A DNA stretch of 64,000 nt from Vibrionales bacterium SWAT-3 (GTDB lineage: Bacteria > Pseudomonadota > Gammaproteobacteria > Enterobacterales > Vibrionaceae): assembly GCA_000169995.1 (NCBI GenBank), contig AAZW01000014.1, positions 1-64,000 on the forward strand. The letters run 5' to 3'. Position 1 is the first letter of the stretch; each line of letters opens with the position of its first letter. This document shows positions 9,219 to 19,127 of the stretch, one piece after another. The notes below the pieces were generated by a model. That model was not told the origin of the DNA. It searched no databases and worked only from the letters and a program-made list of their open reading frames with translations. Made by a program: the position numbers and the translations under genes.

Positions 9219-10189
9219 TACTGATCCCCTTCGAAGTTTTTTTGCATACGCATTGCATCTCTGAAGTACGCTTGAAACTTAATTTGCCAATCGCGATTCT
9301 CCACTTGTCGGTTGAAATAGCGTTTGTACATATCCCAGTACTTCGGTTTACGAGACCAAAAACCGTTGTCCGACAAGTCATCAAACATCGACTCCATCGC
9401 ATTCGGAGAAATGTCAGACAACAACCTTGCCAATGCCATTTCTAATGCTTTGTCAGTGCATTCCTGTAAGCGCTGCTCATGCTTCTTAAACTCAGTAATC
9501 GCAAACTGAGATTGGTTAACTGGTGACTCTTCTTGAGTGAAAGAGGGAGGCGCCATCACTTCATGGTTTGGAAATGACGCAAGAAAATCACTGTCTTTCA
9601 GCGGATCATCCTCATCCGTCTGAAAATCAAGATTAAAGTGAGACGCTTGTTCTTGCTTAACTGAGGCATCATTCACAAATGGGTCATCCCCCACCACATC
9701 TGTTGCCGAAATGGTGAACTCTGGCGCTTCATCTACTTCAGGAATACTTTGAATAAAAGGTGTTGATTCAGTACTAAACGGATCATCACCTAGTCGAGAG
9801 CTATCAGAGTGATGCTGCTGGGTTTTCGCTTTCGCTGATTCAGGGAAGAAACAAGAAACCAACAATCGGTAACGGCCAATATCAAGAACATCACCATCAC
9901 TTAATGTCGATTGGTTACCATTACCCAAAGGCGCATCAGAGCCATTGATGTAAAGGCCATTGGTGCTGTTGTCCATGATTTGGTATCCACGCGAGGTCTT
10001 ACGAATCGTCGCATGGGTACTTGAAATCTCACGACTTGCGTCATTAAGTTGTAGCGTCGCGCCAAACGCACGCCCGATATCTCCACCATCTTCTGGAAAT
10101 GCTTGATTCCATTGGGCGATGCTTTCACCATCTGGAGAGCTAATAATTCTAATCGATAGAGGCATTTGACTGACCTTCAATAAATTCAA
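9218..10189 (-). CDS. tagH: T6SS FHA-domain protein (TagH/VasC type)
   Basis: 323 residues. The N-terminal about 100 residues form a forkhead-associated domain (GRAFGATLQLNDASREISSTHA, then NSTNGLYING), which binds phosphothreonine. A long acidic linker follows (about 110-215), then a C-terminal domain of the ImpI/VasC type (about 225-320). Such proteins connect kinase signalling to T6SS assembly. Here the only kinase-like gene is 1407-1955 at the operon end, so a signalling pair is possible but unproven. Confidence 0.88.
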   Translation of the reverse strand: MNLLKVSQMPLSIRIISSPDGESIAQWNQAFPEDGGDIGRAFGATLQLNDASREISSTHATIRKTSRGYQIMDNSTNGLYINGSDAPLGNGNQSTLSDGDVLDIGRYRLLVSCFFPESAKAKTQQHHSDSSRLGDDPFSTESTPFIQSIPEVDEAPEFTISATDVVGDDPFVNDASVKQEQASHFNLDFQTDEDDPLKDSDFLASFPNHEVMAPPSFTQEESPVNQSQFAITEFKKHEQRLQECTDKALEMALARLLSDISPNAMESMFDDLSDNGFWSRKPKYWDMYKRYFNRQVENRDWQIKFQAYFRDAMRMQKNFEGDQ

Positions 10190-10198
10190 TATTTGGAG

Positions 10199-10894
10199 TT
10201 AACGACACTGAGAAACCGCCTCGTTAAATTCATTAAGAAAGTTGGAGTATTTCTTAGTAAATGCTTTGGAGAAATACACCCCCAATGGATTCGATTTAAC
10301 CCGTGTCCGGGAAATCGCTCGATAACTGATACCCATTTTTTTTATCGTCTCTTCAATGACAGCGTCATTACCTAATATCGCTCCGACTTCTCCGTTCAGC
10401 ATTAACTCAATCAGAACCTTCGGCATCCTTGGTTTTTTAGTCACGCGATAGCCATTTTTCTGTAGCCAAAACCATTTATTTGAGCCAAATAGTGCAGCGA
10501 CTTCGACCTGAGCTTTGAACATTGAGTTGTCTAACTCTGTTGAATCAGATAGCGAGAACCAACTCCAATTCTGTTGATCAAGTGGCGCAGAATAATCGGC
10601 ATATTCATCACGCTTACTATTACGAGACGCAAGGAAGAAACCATGTTGTGAGCCAACCTCTGTCATGAGCTGGGCTTTATCCCACTTAGTCATCGTGAGC
10701 TGATACGGCTGGTCCATCACTCTCATGACACACTTCACTCGTTCTATCCCCGGCCCTTTCATTTCCCCGTTTTCTTGGTACTGATAAGGAAACCATTCTT
10801 TGGTTGCGAGTAGTAATCGCTCTGGACGCTGATAGGCAAAAGCAGGTTGGCTCAGCACGGTCAACATAACGGCAATGAAAACGACACGTATCAT
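10199..10894 (-). CDS. Periplasmic solute-binding protein, family 3 type, embedded in T6SS operon
   Basis: 231 residues with a signal peptide (MIRVVFIAVMLTVLSQPAFA, cleaved before YQRPE). The mature part matches the extracellular solute-binding family 3 pattern, with an ATKEWFPYQYQENGEMKGPG start and a KWDKAQLMTEVG segment. Such proteins bind amino acids or act as sensor modules. No ABC permease or ATPase is encoded nearby, so it probably serves sensing or works with the MFS protein upstream. It lies 3 bp after the next binding-protein gene and 10 bp before fha. Confidence 0.78.
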   Translation of the reverse strand: MIRVVFIAVMLTVLSQPAFAYQRPERLLLATKEWFPYQYQENGEMKGPGIERVKCVMRVMDQPYQLTMTKWDKAQLMTEVGSQHGFFLASRNSKRDEYADYSAPLDQQNWSWFSLSDSTELDNSMFKAQVEVAALFGSNKWFWLQKNGYRVTKKPRMPKVLIELMLNGEVGAILGNDAVIEETIKKMGISYRAISRTRVKSNPLGVYFSKAFTKKYSNFLNEFNEAVSQCR

Positions 10895-10896
10895 GG

Positions 10897-12030
10897 TTAA
10901 TGGCTCTCCATGCTCATACCAGCAGAACGCACTAACTTGCCATCTTGCGAATAGATATCGCTGGCCATTTCAATCAATACAAACGGAAGCTGCGCATCAA
11001 TGCGACCTGCTTGTTTAAAGCTAATCGAGATATCTGGTGGCGACAGCACTCCCACAGGCAGAGCGGCAGGAGCTGCACCCTTTTTAAGTACTTCAATGCC
11101 GTAAAGAGCCGCTTGGTGGGCATTGTTCTCAAACCCTACACCAACAGACATCAGCGCACTTTGTTGCGTGCCATTAACCGCATCAGGCACTGCAGTTAAC
11201 AGAGGAAGCTTCTCTGAATACAGGTTAATCTCATCAAGTCGGTTAAGAAGACTTGAGCTACCCGTTAGCCAAAGCAAGGATTGACGAAAATTGCCATCGT
11301 TAACCTTCATCGATTCAACGGTGGTTTGCATCACATGTTGAAGAGCAAACTCAGGATTATTCTTGTCAACTTCGATAGGAAAGACTGTCAATCCTTGCTT
11401 CTCAGCCTCTTTTTGAAGTGGCAAAAACTGAGTGAGATAAGCACTGGTGTTCGACTTGGCATACAGCACACCAATTTGAGTCAGACTTGGTTTAAAGCGA
11501 CGTAAAAAGCTCAGCGTGATATCTGCAGGCAAATTCAAGGAGGTGTAAGCAAAGTTGTTGCCGCTTGATTGATAGTTATCCGTAAGGCCCAGTAACACAG
11601 GATCTTTTGCGTTCACCGATACAACCGGCAGCTTACCTCCAGTGTAAACCTTATGCAGTGAGACGGTCGCACGAGATCCAACCGTGTAGATCATGTTCGC
11701 CTTTTTATCGGCAGCTTTCGTCCAAGCGACCAGTTCCTCTTCGCTTTTAGGTAAAAGGAAAGCACGAAATGAAACGTTAGGCATTTCTCTACGAAACACT
11801 TTTAAGATGGTCGACAACGCAACATCATACGAGTCCGCTTTTCGAGAAACTAAGATCCAAACCATCGGATGTTCACCACGTGGGGCGAACAATACATCGC
11901 TGTCATTAGCATTGATTTCCCACTGTACCGCCTTCTCAGCTTGTAAGTGTTCGCCCAACCACTCAGGCCAATCAGCCAAACTCACGGGAGAGGATGCAGC
12001 CAGTACCAAAAGTAAAATCAATCGAATCAC
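10897..12030 (-). CDS. ABC transporter substrate-binding-like protein (ABC_sub_bind type)
   Basis: 377 residues with a signal peptide (cleavage near SLADW). The fold pattern is that of type I periplasmic binding proteins of the ABC_sub_bind family (IGVLYAKSNTSAYLTQFLP; LPLLTAVPDAVNGTQQSALMS). The start is GTG at 12030, overlapping the stop of the MFS gene by 4 bp (GTGA), so translation is coupled. No cognate ABC permease is present. With the sensor-MFS protein and the ATP-grasp enzyme it forms a four-gene module inside the T6SS operon. The ligand is unknown. Confidence 0.75.
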   Translation of the reverse strand: MIRLILLLVLAASSPVSLADWPEWLGEHLQAEKAVQWEINANDSDVLFAPRGEHPMVWILVSRKADSYDVALSTILKVFRREMPNVSFRAFLLPKSEEELVAWTKAADKKANMIYTVGSRATVSLHKVYTGGKLPVVSVNAKDPVLLGLTDNYQSSGNNFAYTSLNLPADITLSFLRRFKPSLTQIGVLYAKSNTSAYLTQFLPLQKEAEKQGLTVFPIEVDKNNPEFALQHVMQTTVESMKVNDGNFRQSLLWLTGSSSLLNRLDEINLYSEKLPLLTAVPDAVNGTQQSALMSVGVGFENNAHQAALYGIEVLKKGAAPAALPVGVLSPPDISISFKQAGRIDAQLPFVLIEMASDIYSQDGKLVRSAGMSMESH

Positions 12031-14222
12031 GCTTTCGCCTCCTTTTGTGCACCACGGTCAAACAACCACATCAACAAGCTAGCTAAGGTAAAGAATGTTG
12101 AAAGCGCAAAGAATGCGTAGTCCGTTCCGAGGTGAGTAAGCAAAGCACCGACAACGACCGCCCCCAACACATGACCTAGCCTTTCCAAAAAGCGATAAGT
12201 CGAAGCAACTGAGTTGGCATTTGCACCTTGAGCCTTGGTCACCACATGAGTCACAACTGGGGCATTAATAAAGCCGTGTGAAGCGCCCATGACTAGCATT
12301 GCGAACGTTGCGACGAGGACAAGATAGGTTATGTCTTCAAATAAAAAGGCAGCAGAAAGAATGGCCAAAGCAACAGCGCCAACGATGCTTCCTAAGCAAA
12401 GCGCCCATTTTGCAGAGCCAATACGGTCAATCATTGGCGTGACCTTACCACTAATGAAAAGCACTGAGAATGCATAAGCCATCAGCACCTGGCCGATACT
12501 TTCGCGCTCAACACCTACATCAGAAAGAAGGATTGGCACAGCAAAGAATACGACACCCGTTAGCATCATTTTGGCTGGGATACCCACAAGCAACATGGTG
12601 CGCATGAATGACGGTACACGCATCAAAGCAGCGGAATCTTTTAGCATCATCGTCAAGTTCTCTTTGAGTGAACCTTGAGCACTCCCCTGAGGAATCATCG
12701 ACGGTAGCGACAACGCGAACAAATACATCAGGCCACCAACTAAAGCCGACAACATGAAGATACCTTGCACGCCTACCGTATCAGCCAACAAGGCACCAAT
12801 TGCCGCACCAGAGATGAATCCAGCATTGAAGCAAAATACGATGATGCCTGCGGCTTGTGTCTTGTTAGATTGATCACTGCAACGCAGAATGTAACCTTGA
12901 GCCGCAATAAAGATCGCGGCTTGCCCAACGCCAGAGGTAAATCGAGCAATAAGCACCATCGCTAACTGGGACTCGTACGCTAGCAACAGACAGCTAGCCG
13001 CAGATAAAAGAATACCAACACCAAGTACTTTGCGAATATCAAACACTTCAACTAAACGCGAAACAGGCAATAACGTCGCAGCAAAGCCGACAAAGTAGAG
13101 TGTAAAGAAGTAAGACGACCAACTTTCACTCGCGCCATTCTCTACCGCGATTTGCGTTAAGTACTGAGGTAAAACCGGCGCCATTAACGATTCCATCAGC
13201 ACCGTAACCAACAGCAACGGCTTAACCTGTGCCAATACGATATCGTTTTTTGGCTGTTGCTCTGAGTGGCTCAGCAAGCGAATAAAAGAAAAGCAAATGA
13301 ACGCACAGCCAGCAAATAGAATGGCAAAGTTCTTTAGTGTACGTACCAACTGCGCAAACAGTACTTTAGGGAAAAAAGCGATCGTCACCTCGCTCCCTTT
13401 CGTATCGCTGACCAGAAATTCGGCCATCTCATCGACTGACATACTGTTCTGCGCTTTACTTTTGGCGATCAACTCAGCTCCCTGAACAACAGAAATGGAA
13501 GAGACTTCTGGGTTTGACTGACGAAAACTGTCTAGCATCTCATCGATGCCACTCACTTGACGATAACTGATCCCTGCATTCAGTACTGGGGCCAAACGTT
13601 GAGTAACAATGTTCGCCATGGAGTCCGCCTTATGTTCCAAGCCGGATTTGTACAATGCACCGACCATCAACAGCACGCTCGCCGACATGGCTAAGAACAC
13701 ACCACCAAATGCAGTGAAGTAAATCTTGGGGTTTTGGTTACGCAACACAAAGAAAATAAACACAGCGGTCAGCAAAACCACCAGCAGCACCATCGGCTGG
13801 AAGTGCCTATCGATGCTCCTTTCGATTTCTTCATCACTCAGCCAGATCTCCAAAGCACCAACTTGAGCGAATTTATTGCTCAAAGGGATAGTGACTAAGC
13901 TGCCAACAAAGTTGTCATCGGTGTAGCGATATAGCTCTTGCTGCCCAGAAATCACTCGGATATCAACCACAGAAGAATCCGCTTTCGCAATTGGCGATAG
14001 CACTTTCTCAAGACCAGCAAAGTCCTGAAGCGGCACACCGGAACTGAGAACTTGTTCTATACCGATTCGGGCGGCTTCTGTTTGGGCTAAAATCGCATCA
14101 CGGCTGTGCTGTTGATAGCTTTTCAATGCTTGTGCATACCCAACAACAAAGATCAGCATTAGTGATAACAGAACCAGTAATGCTCCGAGCAACAAGCGGC
14201 TATATTGCTTAAAAGAGTTCAA
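12027..14222 (-). CDS. MFS transporter fused to N-terminal sensor-like periplasmic domains
   Basis: 731 residues, far longer than a standard 400-residue MFS protein. A first membrane helix (about 8-30) is followed by a periplasmic domain of about 110 residues, further helices (about 140-160 and 170-190), and a second periplasmic domain (about 195-290). From about residue 330 there is a full 12-helix MFS domain (FTLYFVGFAATLLPVSRLVE; FTSGVGQAAIFIAAQGYIL). The two periplasmic segments resemble each other (both run ILAQTEAARIG- or ANIVTQRLAPVL- followed by a GI/GL loop), suggesting duplicated sensor domains. It sits between the ATP-grasp and binding-protein genes, with 9-bp and overlapping junctions. 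The substrate is unknown. Confidence 0.8.
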   Translation of the reverse strand: MNSFKQYSRLLLGALLVLLSLMLIFVVGYAQALKSYQQHSRDAILAQTEAARIGIEQVLSSGVPLQDFAGLEKVLSPIAKADSSVVDIRVISGQQELYRYTDDNFVGSLVTIPLSNKFAQVGALEIWLSDEEIERSIDRHFQPMVLLVVLLTAVFIFFVLRNQNPKIYFTAFGGVFLAMSASVLLMVGALYKSGLEHKADSMANIVTQRLAPVLNAGISYRQVSGIDEMLDSFRQSNPEVSSISVVQGAELIAKSKAQNSMSVDEMAEFLVSDTKGSEVTIAFFPKVLFAQLVRTLKNFAILFAGCAFICFSFIRLLSHSEQQPKNDIVLAQVKPLLLVTVLMESLMAPVLPQYLTQIAVENGASESWSSYFFTLYFVGFAATLLPVSRLVEVFDIRKVLGVGILLSAASCLLLAYESQLAMVLIARFTSGVGQAAIFIAAQGYILRCSDQSNKTQAAGIIVFCFNAGFISGAAIGALLADTVGVQGIFMLSALVGGLMYLFALSLPSMIPQGSAQGSLKENLTMMLKDSAALMRVPSFMRTMLLVGIPAKMMLTGVVFFAVPILLSDVGVERESIGQVLMAYAFSVLFISGKVTPMIDRIGSAKWALCLGSIVGAVALAILSAAFLFEDITYLVLVATFAMLVMGASHGFINAPVVTHVVTKAQGANANSVASTYRFLERLGHVLGAVVVGALLTHLGTDYAFFALSTFFTLASLLMWLFDRGAQKEAKA

Positions 14223-14231
14223 AGTTCACTC

Positions 14232-15386
14232 CTAACACACGCTTAGAGCGTCGAATTGCTCATTGAGGCAATGCGCTACCGACATTGGTCGTTTTTGCTT
14301 GAGGAAAGATAATCGGTTAAACACCAACGACTGAACTAGGTCTGTGTAATCCATACCTTCACGAGCCAGATCATGGCAAACCAAACTTACCTTCTCTCCC
14401 TCCGGACGCTTTAGATCCGGTTTTGGATTGGTTTCCAGCACATACAGGTTGCCTTCTTTGTCCATTCGTAAGTCCACTCTCACTAACGTTTGAAGGCCAA
14501 GCTGGCGATAAATCTTCTGACCGATCAGAGCTAACTGATTGCGTAGCCCCTCTTCATTAACAGCAACCAAACGGTCTTGAGTGATCGGCTTTACATCCAT
14601 AGAAGTAAAAATCGGCTCGTCAGCATCCAGTACACGTTCAGTTATTGAGAAAGCCATCGGCATTTCAAACTGCGTCAGTTTGCCTTCTTTAAACACATAC
14701 TCTCCCGCAACAGCAACAACAAACTCTCGACCACCAAGGAAAGGCTCAATCATTACTGTGTTCCCCGTCGCTTGACGTACATGCTCTACAACACCCGCGA
14801 GATCATTACGGTTAAAAACAGGATAAACATGGATTGAAGCTCGGCCAGACACTGGCTTAACAATGAAACCATCTTTGAACTGCGCTTCAATTTGATCGAT
14901 CGCATCTTGCTTTGCTGCATCTTCAAAATGTTCATCAATACCAATGGTGATAAATGGTGCAGTCGGCAGTCCAGCGGCTTTAATTTCATGCTTAAACAGG
15001 TGCTTGTTATCCAAGATCCCTGCCGTCATTGGCGAGTGCCCTACATAAGGCACGCCCAGCATTTCCAATGTAGAAGGCAAATGACACATGGAGTCAAAAC
15101 CTTGCAAACCACCACTGTTTGTGATCACCAAGTCAATGCCTTTATCTTTCAGGCACTGCGCTAAGTTGATGTCTTCAGCTAACACCTCAACGAACTGGAA
15201 ATTAGATTCACGCAGTGCATTAGCAATATCGTGTGCAACAGGTGCATACGTTTTGGTTGAGCGAGGGCTCAAGTTTTCAAAGATAAAACTGCCGTCCTGC
15301 TCTTTATCCCCACCGTGAATCACTGCGATTTTTAAGTTCTTGCGAATCCATTCCAATTGTTGTGTAGAAAAGACTGAATGCATCAT
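14232..15386 (-). CDS. ATP-grasp ligase, D-alanine-D-alanine ligase-like
   Basis: 384 residues with the ATP-grasp fold of the Ddl superfamily. There is an N-terminal KIAVIHGG Rossmann strand, a GVPYVGHSP segment, a DNKHLFKHEIKAAGLPTAPF motif, and a metal/ATP site ending in VLETNPKPDLKRPEG. The usual Ddl catalytic segment (E-N-T-x-P-G) is changed, so the substrate is probably not D-Ala-D-Ala; it may ligate an amino acid or peptide. It is the first of the four non-core genes after clpV (142 bp gap) and could modify a compound handled by the neighbouring MFS and binding proteins. That link is inferred. Confidence 0.78.
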   Translation of the reverse strand: MMHSVFSTQQLEWIRKNLKIAVIHGGDKEQDGSFIFENLSPRSTKTYAPVAHDIANALRESNFQFVEVLAEDINLAQCLKDKGIDLVITNSGGLQGFDSMCHLPSTLEMLGVPYVGHSPMTAGILDNKHLFKHEIKAAGLPTAPFITIGIDEHFEDAAKQDAIDQIEAQFKDGFIVKPVSGRASIHVYPVFNRNDLAGVVEHVRQATGNTVMIEPFLGGREFVVAVAGEYVFKEGKLTQFEMPMAFSITERVLDADEPIFTSMDVKPITQDRLVAVNEEGLRNQLALIGQKIYRQLGLQTLVRVDLRMDKEGNLYVLETNPKPDLKRPEGEKVSLVCHDLAREGMDYTDLVQSLVFNRLSFLKQKRPMSVAHCLNEQFDALSVC

Positions 15387-15528
15387 CTGTTAGTACTCAT
15401 AATGTTGTGCTGCGAAAAGGGCGCGTTAAACACGGCCTCAACAAAAAGCGTTAATAAAATTACGTTATTGTTTTAGTTGGGTTGATATACAACCCATTGT
15501 TTTTTTTGAGGTCTGTCGCCTCTTAATG
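15387..15528. other. clpV to ATP-grasp intergenic gap
   Basis: 142 bp without a gene, the largest gap inside the minus-strand operon. It contains an inverted repeat GGGTTG-atata-CAACCC followed on the plus strand by a run of eight T. On the minus strand, the direction of the operon, the hairpin has no T-tract, so it is not an obvious terminator for the T6SS transcript. A promoter for the four-gene module could lie here. Confidence 0.4.
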
Positions 15529-18135
15529 CTATTGAATCTGAATCTTAAATTTGCCTTCTTCAACGTGAACAGTGACCGCTTCTACCGGCTTGTTCTCACT
15601 CATACGAACAATGCATTGATTCGCTAAATCCGGCATAAGTTGACGATTGATCAGTTGCTCAACGGCACGAGCGCCTGTTTCAGGTGAATCGTTCATATTG
15701 ACCAGCAGATCAATCACATCAGGGTGAAATTCGAAACTTGCTTTGTAGTGGGATTGAACGCGCTTGCGAATGCGGTTCAGAGACAAGGTTGCAATTTGCG
15801 CCATTTCTTCATCGTTCAAAGGGAAATAAGGCACGATGGTCGCTCGGCCAAGAAATGCTGGTTTAAAGTGTTTTTGCAGCTCAGGGAAAATAGACTGAGT
15901 CAGCGTCGGAACATCCGGCCGACCATTTTCACATGCATTAACAACAGCACTGTCTGCCGCGTTTGATGTCATGATGATGATCGTATTACGAAAATCGATG
16001 TGTCGACCTTCACTGTCCGAGATAGAGCCTTTATCAAAGATTTGATAGAAGATGTCGTGCACACCAGGGTGGGCTTTTTCCATTTCATCCAGCAGCAGTA
16101 CAGAATATGGGTTCTTACGTACCGCTTCTGTTAAGACACCGCCTTTACCGTAGCCAACATAACCCGCAGGAGAGCCTAAAAGCATCGACACCTTGTGCTC
16201 TTCTTTAAACTCCGTCATGTTGATGATGGTGATATTTCGCTCGCCACCATATAGCAAGTCGGTAAGCGCCAATGCAGTTTCGGTTTTACCCACACCACTT
16301 GGACCACACATCAGGAATACCCCAACAGGTTTGCGTGGGTCGGTTAAACCTGCACGCGACAAGCGAATTGCTTGTGAAAGCTCCGCTATCGGCGTTGTCT
16401 GACCAATCACTCGCTCACCGATACGAGTCTCTAGGTGCATCAACTTCTCAACTTCTTGGCTAAGCATGTTGCCCACTGGAATACCCGTCCATAGCGCCAC
16501 CACTTCAGCGATGGTTTGTTCTGTTACCTGTGGCAGGACTAATGGCTGCTCACCCTGGATCTCACGCAGGGCTGCCATTTTGTCTGCTAGCAGGATTTTT
16601 GCTTCATGCGATATCACCGAGCCATTTTCTTTTAGCTCAGCGTCTAAGCCAGACTGCAACTCAATGATCTCTTCCACCAAGAGGCGCTCTGCGTTCCAAG
16701 AGCGTTCAAGTGACTGATGCTCTTGTTCTAATGCCGCCAATCGCTGTTTTGCTTCTTCCAAGCGTACGCTTTCAATCGACCACAATGCCGACTCATGATG
16801 TAACGTTTCGATCTCGTTGTTGGTGTAGCGGATTTTTTCTGCGATGGCTTCCAACTGTCTAGGTGCCGCACTTTGGCTCAATCCAATGCGCGAACACGCT
16901 GTATCTAACAGGCTAATTGCTTTATCAGGTAACTTACGCTCAGGAAGGTAACGAATAGAGAGAGCGACGGCGGCATCAATGGCTTCTTGCATGACTTTAA
17001 CGCCATGGTGCTTTTCAAGGCTGCGCTTCACGCCGCGAAGCATGTGGATAGCATCTTCTTCATTAGGTTCATTAACCGCAACAACTTGAAAACGACGAGT
17101 CAACGCGGCATCCGATTCAAAGTACTGTTTGTATTCCGCCCATGTGGTCGCTGCAAGTGAACGAAACTCGCCACGCGCAAGCGCTGGTTTCAGAATATTC
17201 GCAGCATCATTCTGGCCCGCTGTGCCACCCGCCCCAATCAGCGTATGTGCTTCATCGATAAACATGATGATCGGCGTCGTTGACTGCTTGATCTCATTGA
17301 TCACATCTTTAAGGCGGTTTTCAAACTCACCTTTGATGCTCGCACCTGCTTGCAAAAGAGACAAATCAAGGCTGCGCAGCTCAACGTTCGCAAGCGCAGG
17401 TGGGACATTGCCATTCACGATTTCTTGGGCAAGACCTTCAACAATGGCCGTTTTACCTACACCTGGGTCACCAACGAGGATCGGGCTGTTTTGACGGCGG
17501 CGGCACAAAATATCAATGGATTTGCGAATTTCATCTCCGCGCCCTGTAATAGGATCCAACTCGCCATTACGCGCTGCCTCTGTCAGGTTTTGCGAGAACT
17601 TGTCCAAAGCTGGCGTCGCTGAGTCACCACCGGTTGGGACCATGCTCTCGGTAGACGATGAGACTTCACTGGGTCCGCTGATCACCATCGACTGACTGCG
17701 TAACCATTCAGAAGACAATACTGACACCCACGAGCTCAACACACCGTTGTAAGCGCTTTGGTCCAGACGCTGCTTCAGCACCATCAGCAGATGAAATTCA
17801 TTCACCACCGATTGCTGATTGTTTAATGAAGCAAGCATCCATGCATCTTTAAGTAACTCAACCAACTCAGGGGATAAAGAAGGCGAAGAGTCATTACCAC
17901 GAGCCAAGTGCATCAGACGGTCATTACAACGCTCCAACATCGACTCTTTGGCCATTGATGCTTGCTGTAGTGCGGCCTCCCAGCCTTTGGACTGCTGTAA
18001 CAACTGAACAAACCAATGCTCAGCTTCTATCGCAAAGTTTCCTTTACTTACACAATTTCCAGCAGCCGTTTCCAGGGCACTTTTTAGTAACGGAGTAAGC
18101 CTTTTGACCAAGCTTTGTAGTTCAATATTTATCAT
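15529..18135 (-). CDS. clpV: T6SS ATPase ClpV (TssH)
   Basis: 868 residues, the normal ClpV length. An N-terminal Clp-N domain is followed by the first AAA+ module with Walker A GDPGVGKT (222-229) and Walker B IMFIDEAHT, a middle coiled coil (about 420-520), and the second AAA+ module with Walker A GPSGVGKT (about 606-613) and Walker B VLLLDEMEKAH. ClpV disassembles the contracted TssBC sheath so that it can be reused. It starts 8 bp after tssG. Confidence 0.97.
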   Translation of the reverse strand: MINIELQSLVKRLTPLLKSALETAAGNCVSKGNFAIEAEHWFVQLLQQSKGWEAALQQASMAKESMLERCNDRLMHLARGNDSSPSLSPELVELLKDAWMLASLNNQQSVVNEFHLLMVLKQRLDQSAYNGVLSSWVSVLSSEWLRSQSMVISGPSEVSSSTESMVPTGGDSATPALDKFSQNLTEAARNGELDPITGRGDEIRKSIDILCRRRQNSPILVGDPGVGKTAIVEGLAQEIVNGNVPPALANVELRSLDLSLLQAGASIKGEFENRLKDVINEIKQSTTPIIMFIDEAHTLIGAGGTAGQNDAANILKPALARGEFRSLAATTWAEYKQYFESDAALTRRFQVVAVNEPNEEDAIHMLRGVKRSLEKHHGVKVMQEAIDAAVALSIRYLPERKLPDKAISLLDTACSRIGLSQSAAPRQLEAIAEKIRYTNNEIETLHHESALWSIESVRLEEAKQRLAALEQEHQSLERSWNAERLLVEEIIELQSGLDAELKENGSVISHEAKILLADKMAALREIQGEQPLVLPQVTEQTIAEVVALWTGIPVGNMLSQEVEKLMHLETRIGERVIGQTTPIAELSQAIRLSRAGLTDPRKPVGVFLMCGPSGVGKTETALALTDLLYGGERNITIINMTEFKEEHKVSMLLGSPAGYVGYGKGGVLTEAVRKNPYSVLLLDEMEKAHPGVHDIFYQIFDKGSISDSEGRHIDFRNTIIIMTSNAADSAVVNACENGRPDVPTLTQSIFPELQKHFKPAFLGRATIVPYFPLNDEEMAQIATLSLNRIRKRVQSHYKASFEFHPDVIDLLVNMNDSPETGARAVEQLINRQLMPDLANQCIVRMSENKPVEAVTVHVEEGKFKIQIQ

Positions 18136-18143
18136 TCTGTTTC

Positions 18144-19127
18144 CTAACTTTTCGTCAGTGGCATTTCAACAAACTGTTGATGATCTGATTGATGACTCAT
18201 CCACGCGGATTGGCCAATTCTTAACGCTTTTTGGTGACTGCCTGATAGCTTCACTCTCGGCAGATACTGGCTATTTACCTTCATATAGAGGGCATACTTG
18301 GTATTCACTCCCATATAGCTTCTAACCATATGGTCCAGCGCAAGAACCATCTCTTTGTCACTGCGTATTTTTAAGTAATGCTGATAGTCTTGAGGGCAAA
18401 TTTTTATGTTGAGTTTCTGCCCCGTCATTGGCGTCGACATCCCGACCAACGCCCCCATTCCCAATTGATGATTGTTTCCGGCTTGGCCAATTTGAGTTAA
18501 CGAACACTCTGTTAGAGGCAAATACTCTAGGCCACTGCGTTCAACCTCAAACTCCGACTCGAAGTAATCTTCTAACATCGACTTAAGCGCCAATGGGCAG
18601 GTTAATTTCAACCCTAATAAGCCGGTATATTGCACCAAATGAGATTCCGGCATTGGTGCCTTATCTCCAGTCTGCCCAGCCAAACTGGAAAGCATTTCAG
18701 TAATAGATTGACGGTCACGATTCCAATGAAACGCCTCTTCCTCAATCTGATACGTCAGCTCGTGCTTTTGCTTTGTTTCGCAGTACAAGCGGTAGTAACG
18801 GTTATTAAACATGTCGAAGAAGTCGAGTGGCGCTTCATCACCAAGTTCAAAACGCGCTTTTAGTGCATCGCCATACATCGCTCTTGGCATCGATCCAGAG
18901 TTGCCAGACAAAGCCGCCAATGATGTCTTTACCGTAAATTCACCCTCTCGCTCCGAAGTAACCGTAGAGACTTCTGCTTGATAGTAAGCTGGGAGAATTT
19001 CCGCACTGAACCTCACTTCAGGTCGCTGAGCCTTTAAATGAGCCTGATGCTTGAAGACCTGCCACGCTTTTTCTAGCTGCCCCTCAAACGCACCATAAGC
19101 GAAACGGCTTACAACAAACTCTTGCAC
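18144..19127 (-). CDS. tssG: T6SS baseplate protein TssG
   Basis: 327 residues with the TssG/ImpH pattern (FFDMFNNRYYRLYCETKQKH; YTGLLGLKLTCP). TssG pairs with TssF in the baseplate wedge. Its start overlaps the tssF end by 19 bp, implying coupled translation, and clpV follows after 8 bp. Confidence 0.95.
   Translation of the reverse strand: MQEFVVSRFAYGAFEGQLEKAWQVFKHQAHLKAQRPEVRFSAEILPAYYQAEVSTVTSEREGEFTVKTSLAALSGNSGSMPRAMYGDALKARFELGDEAPLDFFDMFNNRYYRLYCETKQKHELTYQIEEEAFHWNRDRQSITEMLSSLAGQTGDKAPMPESHLVQYTGLLGLKLTCPLALKSMLEDYFESEFEVERSGLEYLPLTECSLTQIGQAGNNHQLGMGALVGMSTPMTGQKLNIKICPQDYQHYLKIRSDKEMVLALDHMVRSYMGVNTKYALYMKVNSQYLPRVKLSGSHQKALRIGQSAWMSHQSDHQQFVEMPLTKS

Noticed and set aside
15430..15510. 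Terminator after clpV
   Set aside because: The T-run lies on the plus strand, opposite to the operon, and the next genes look co-oriented and linked.
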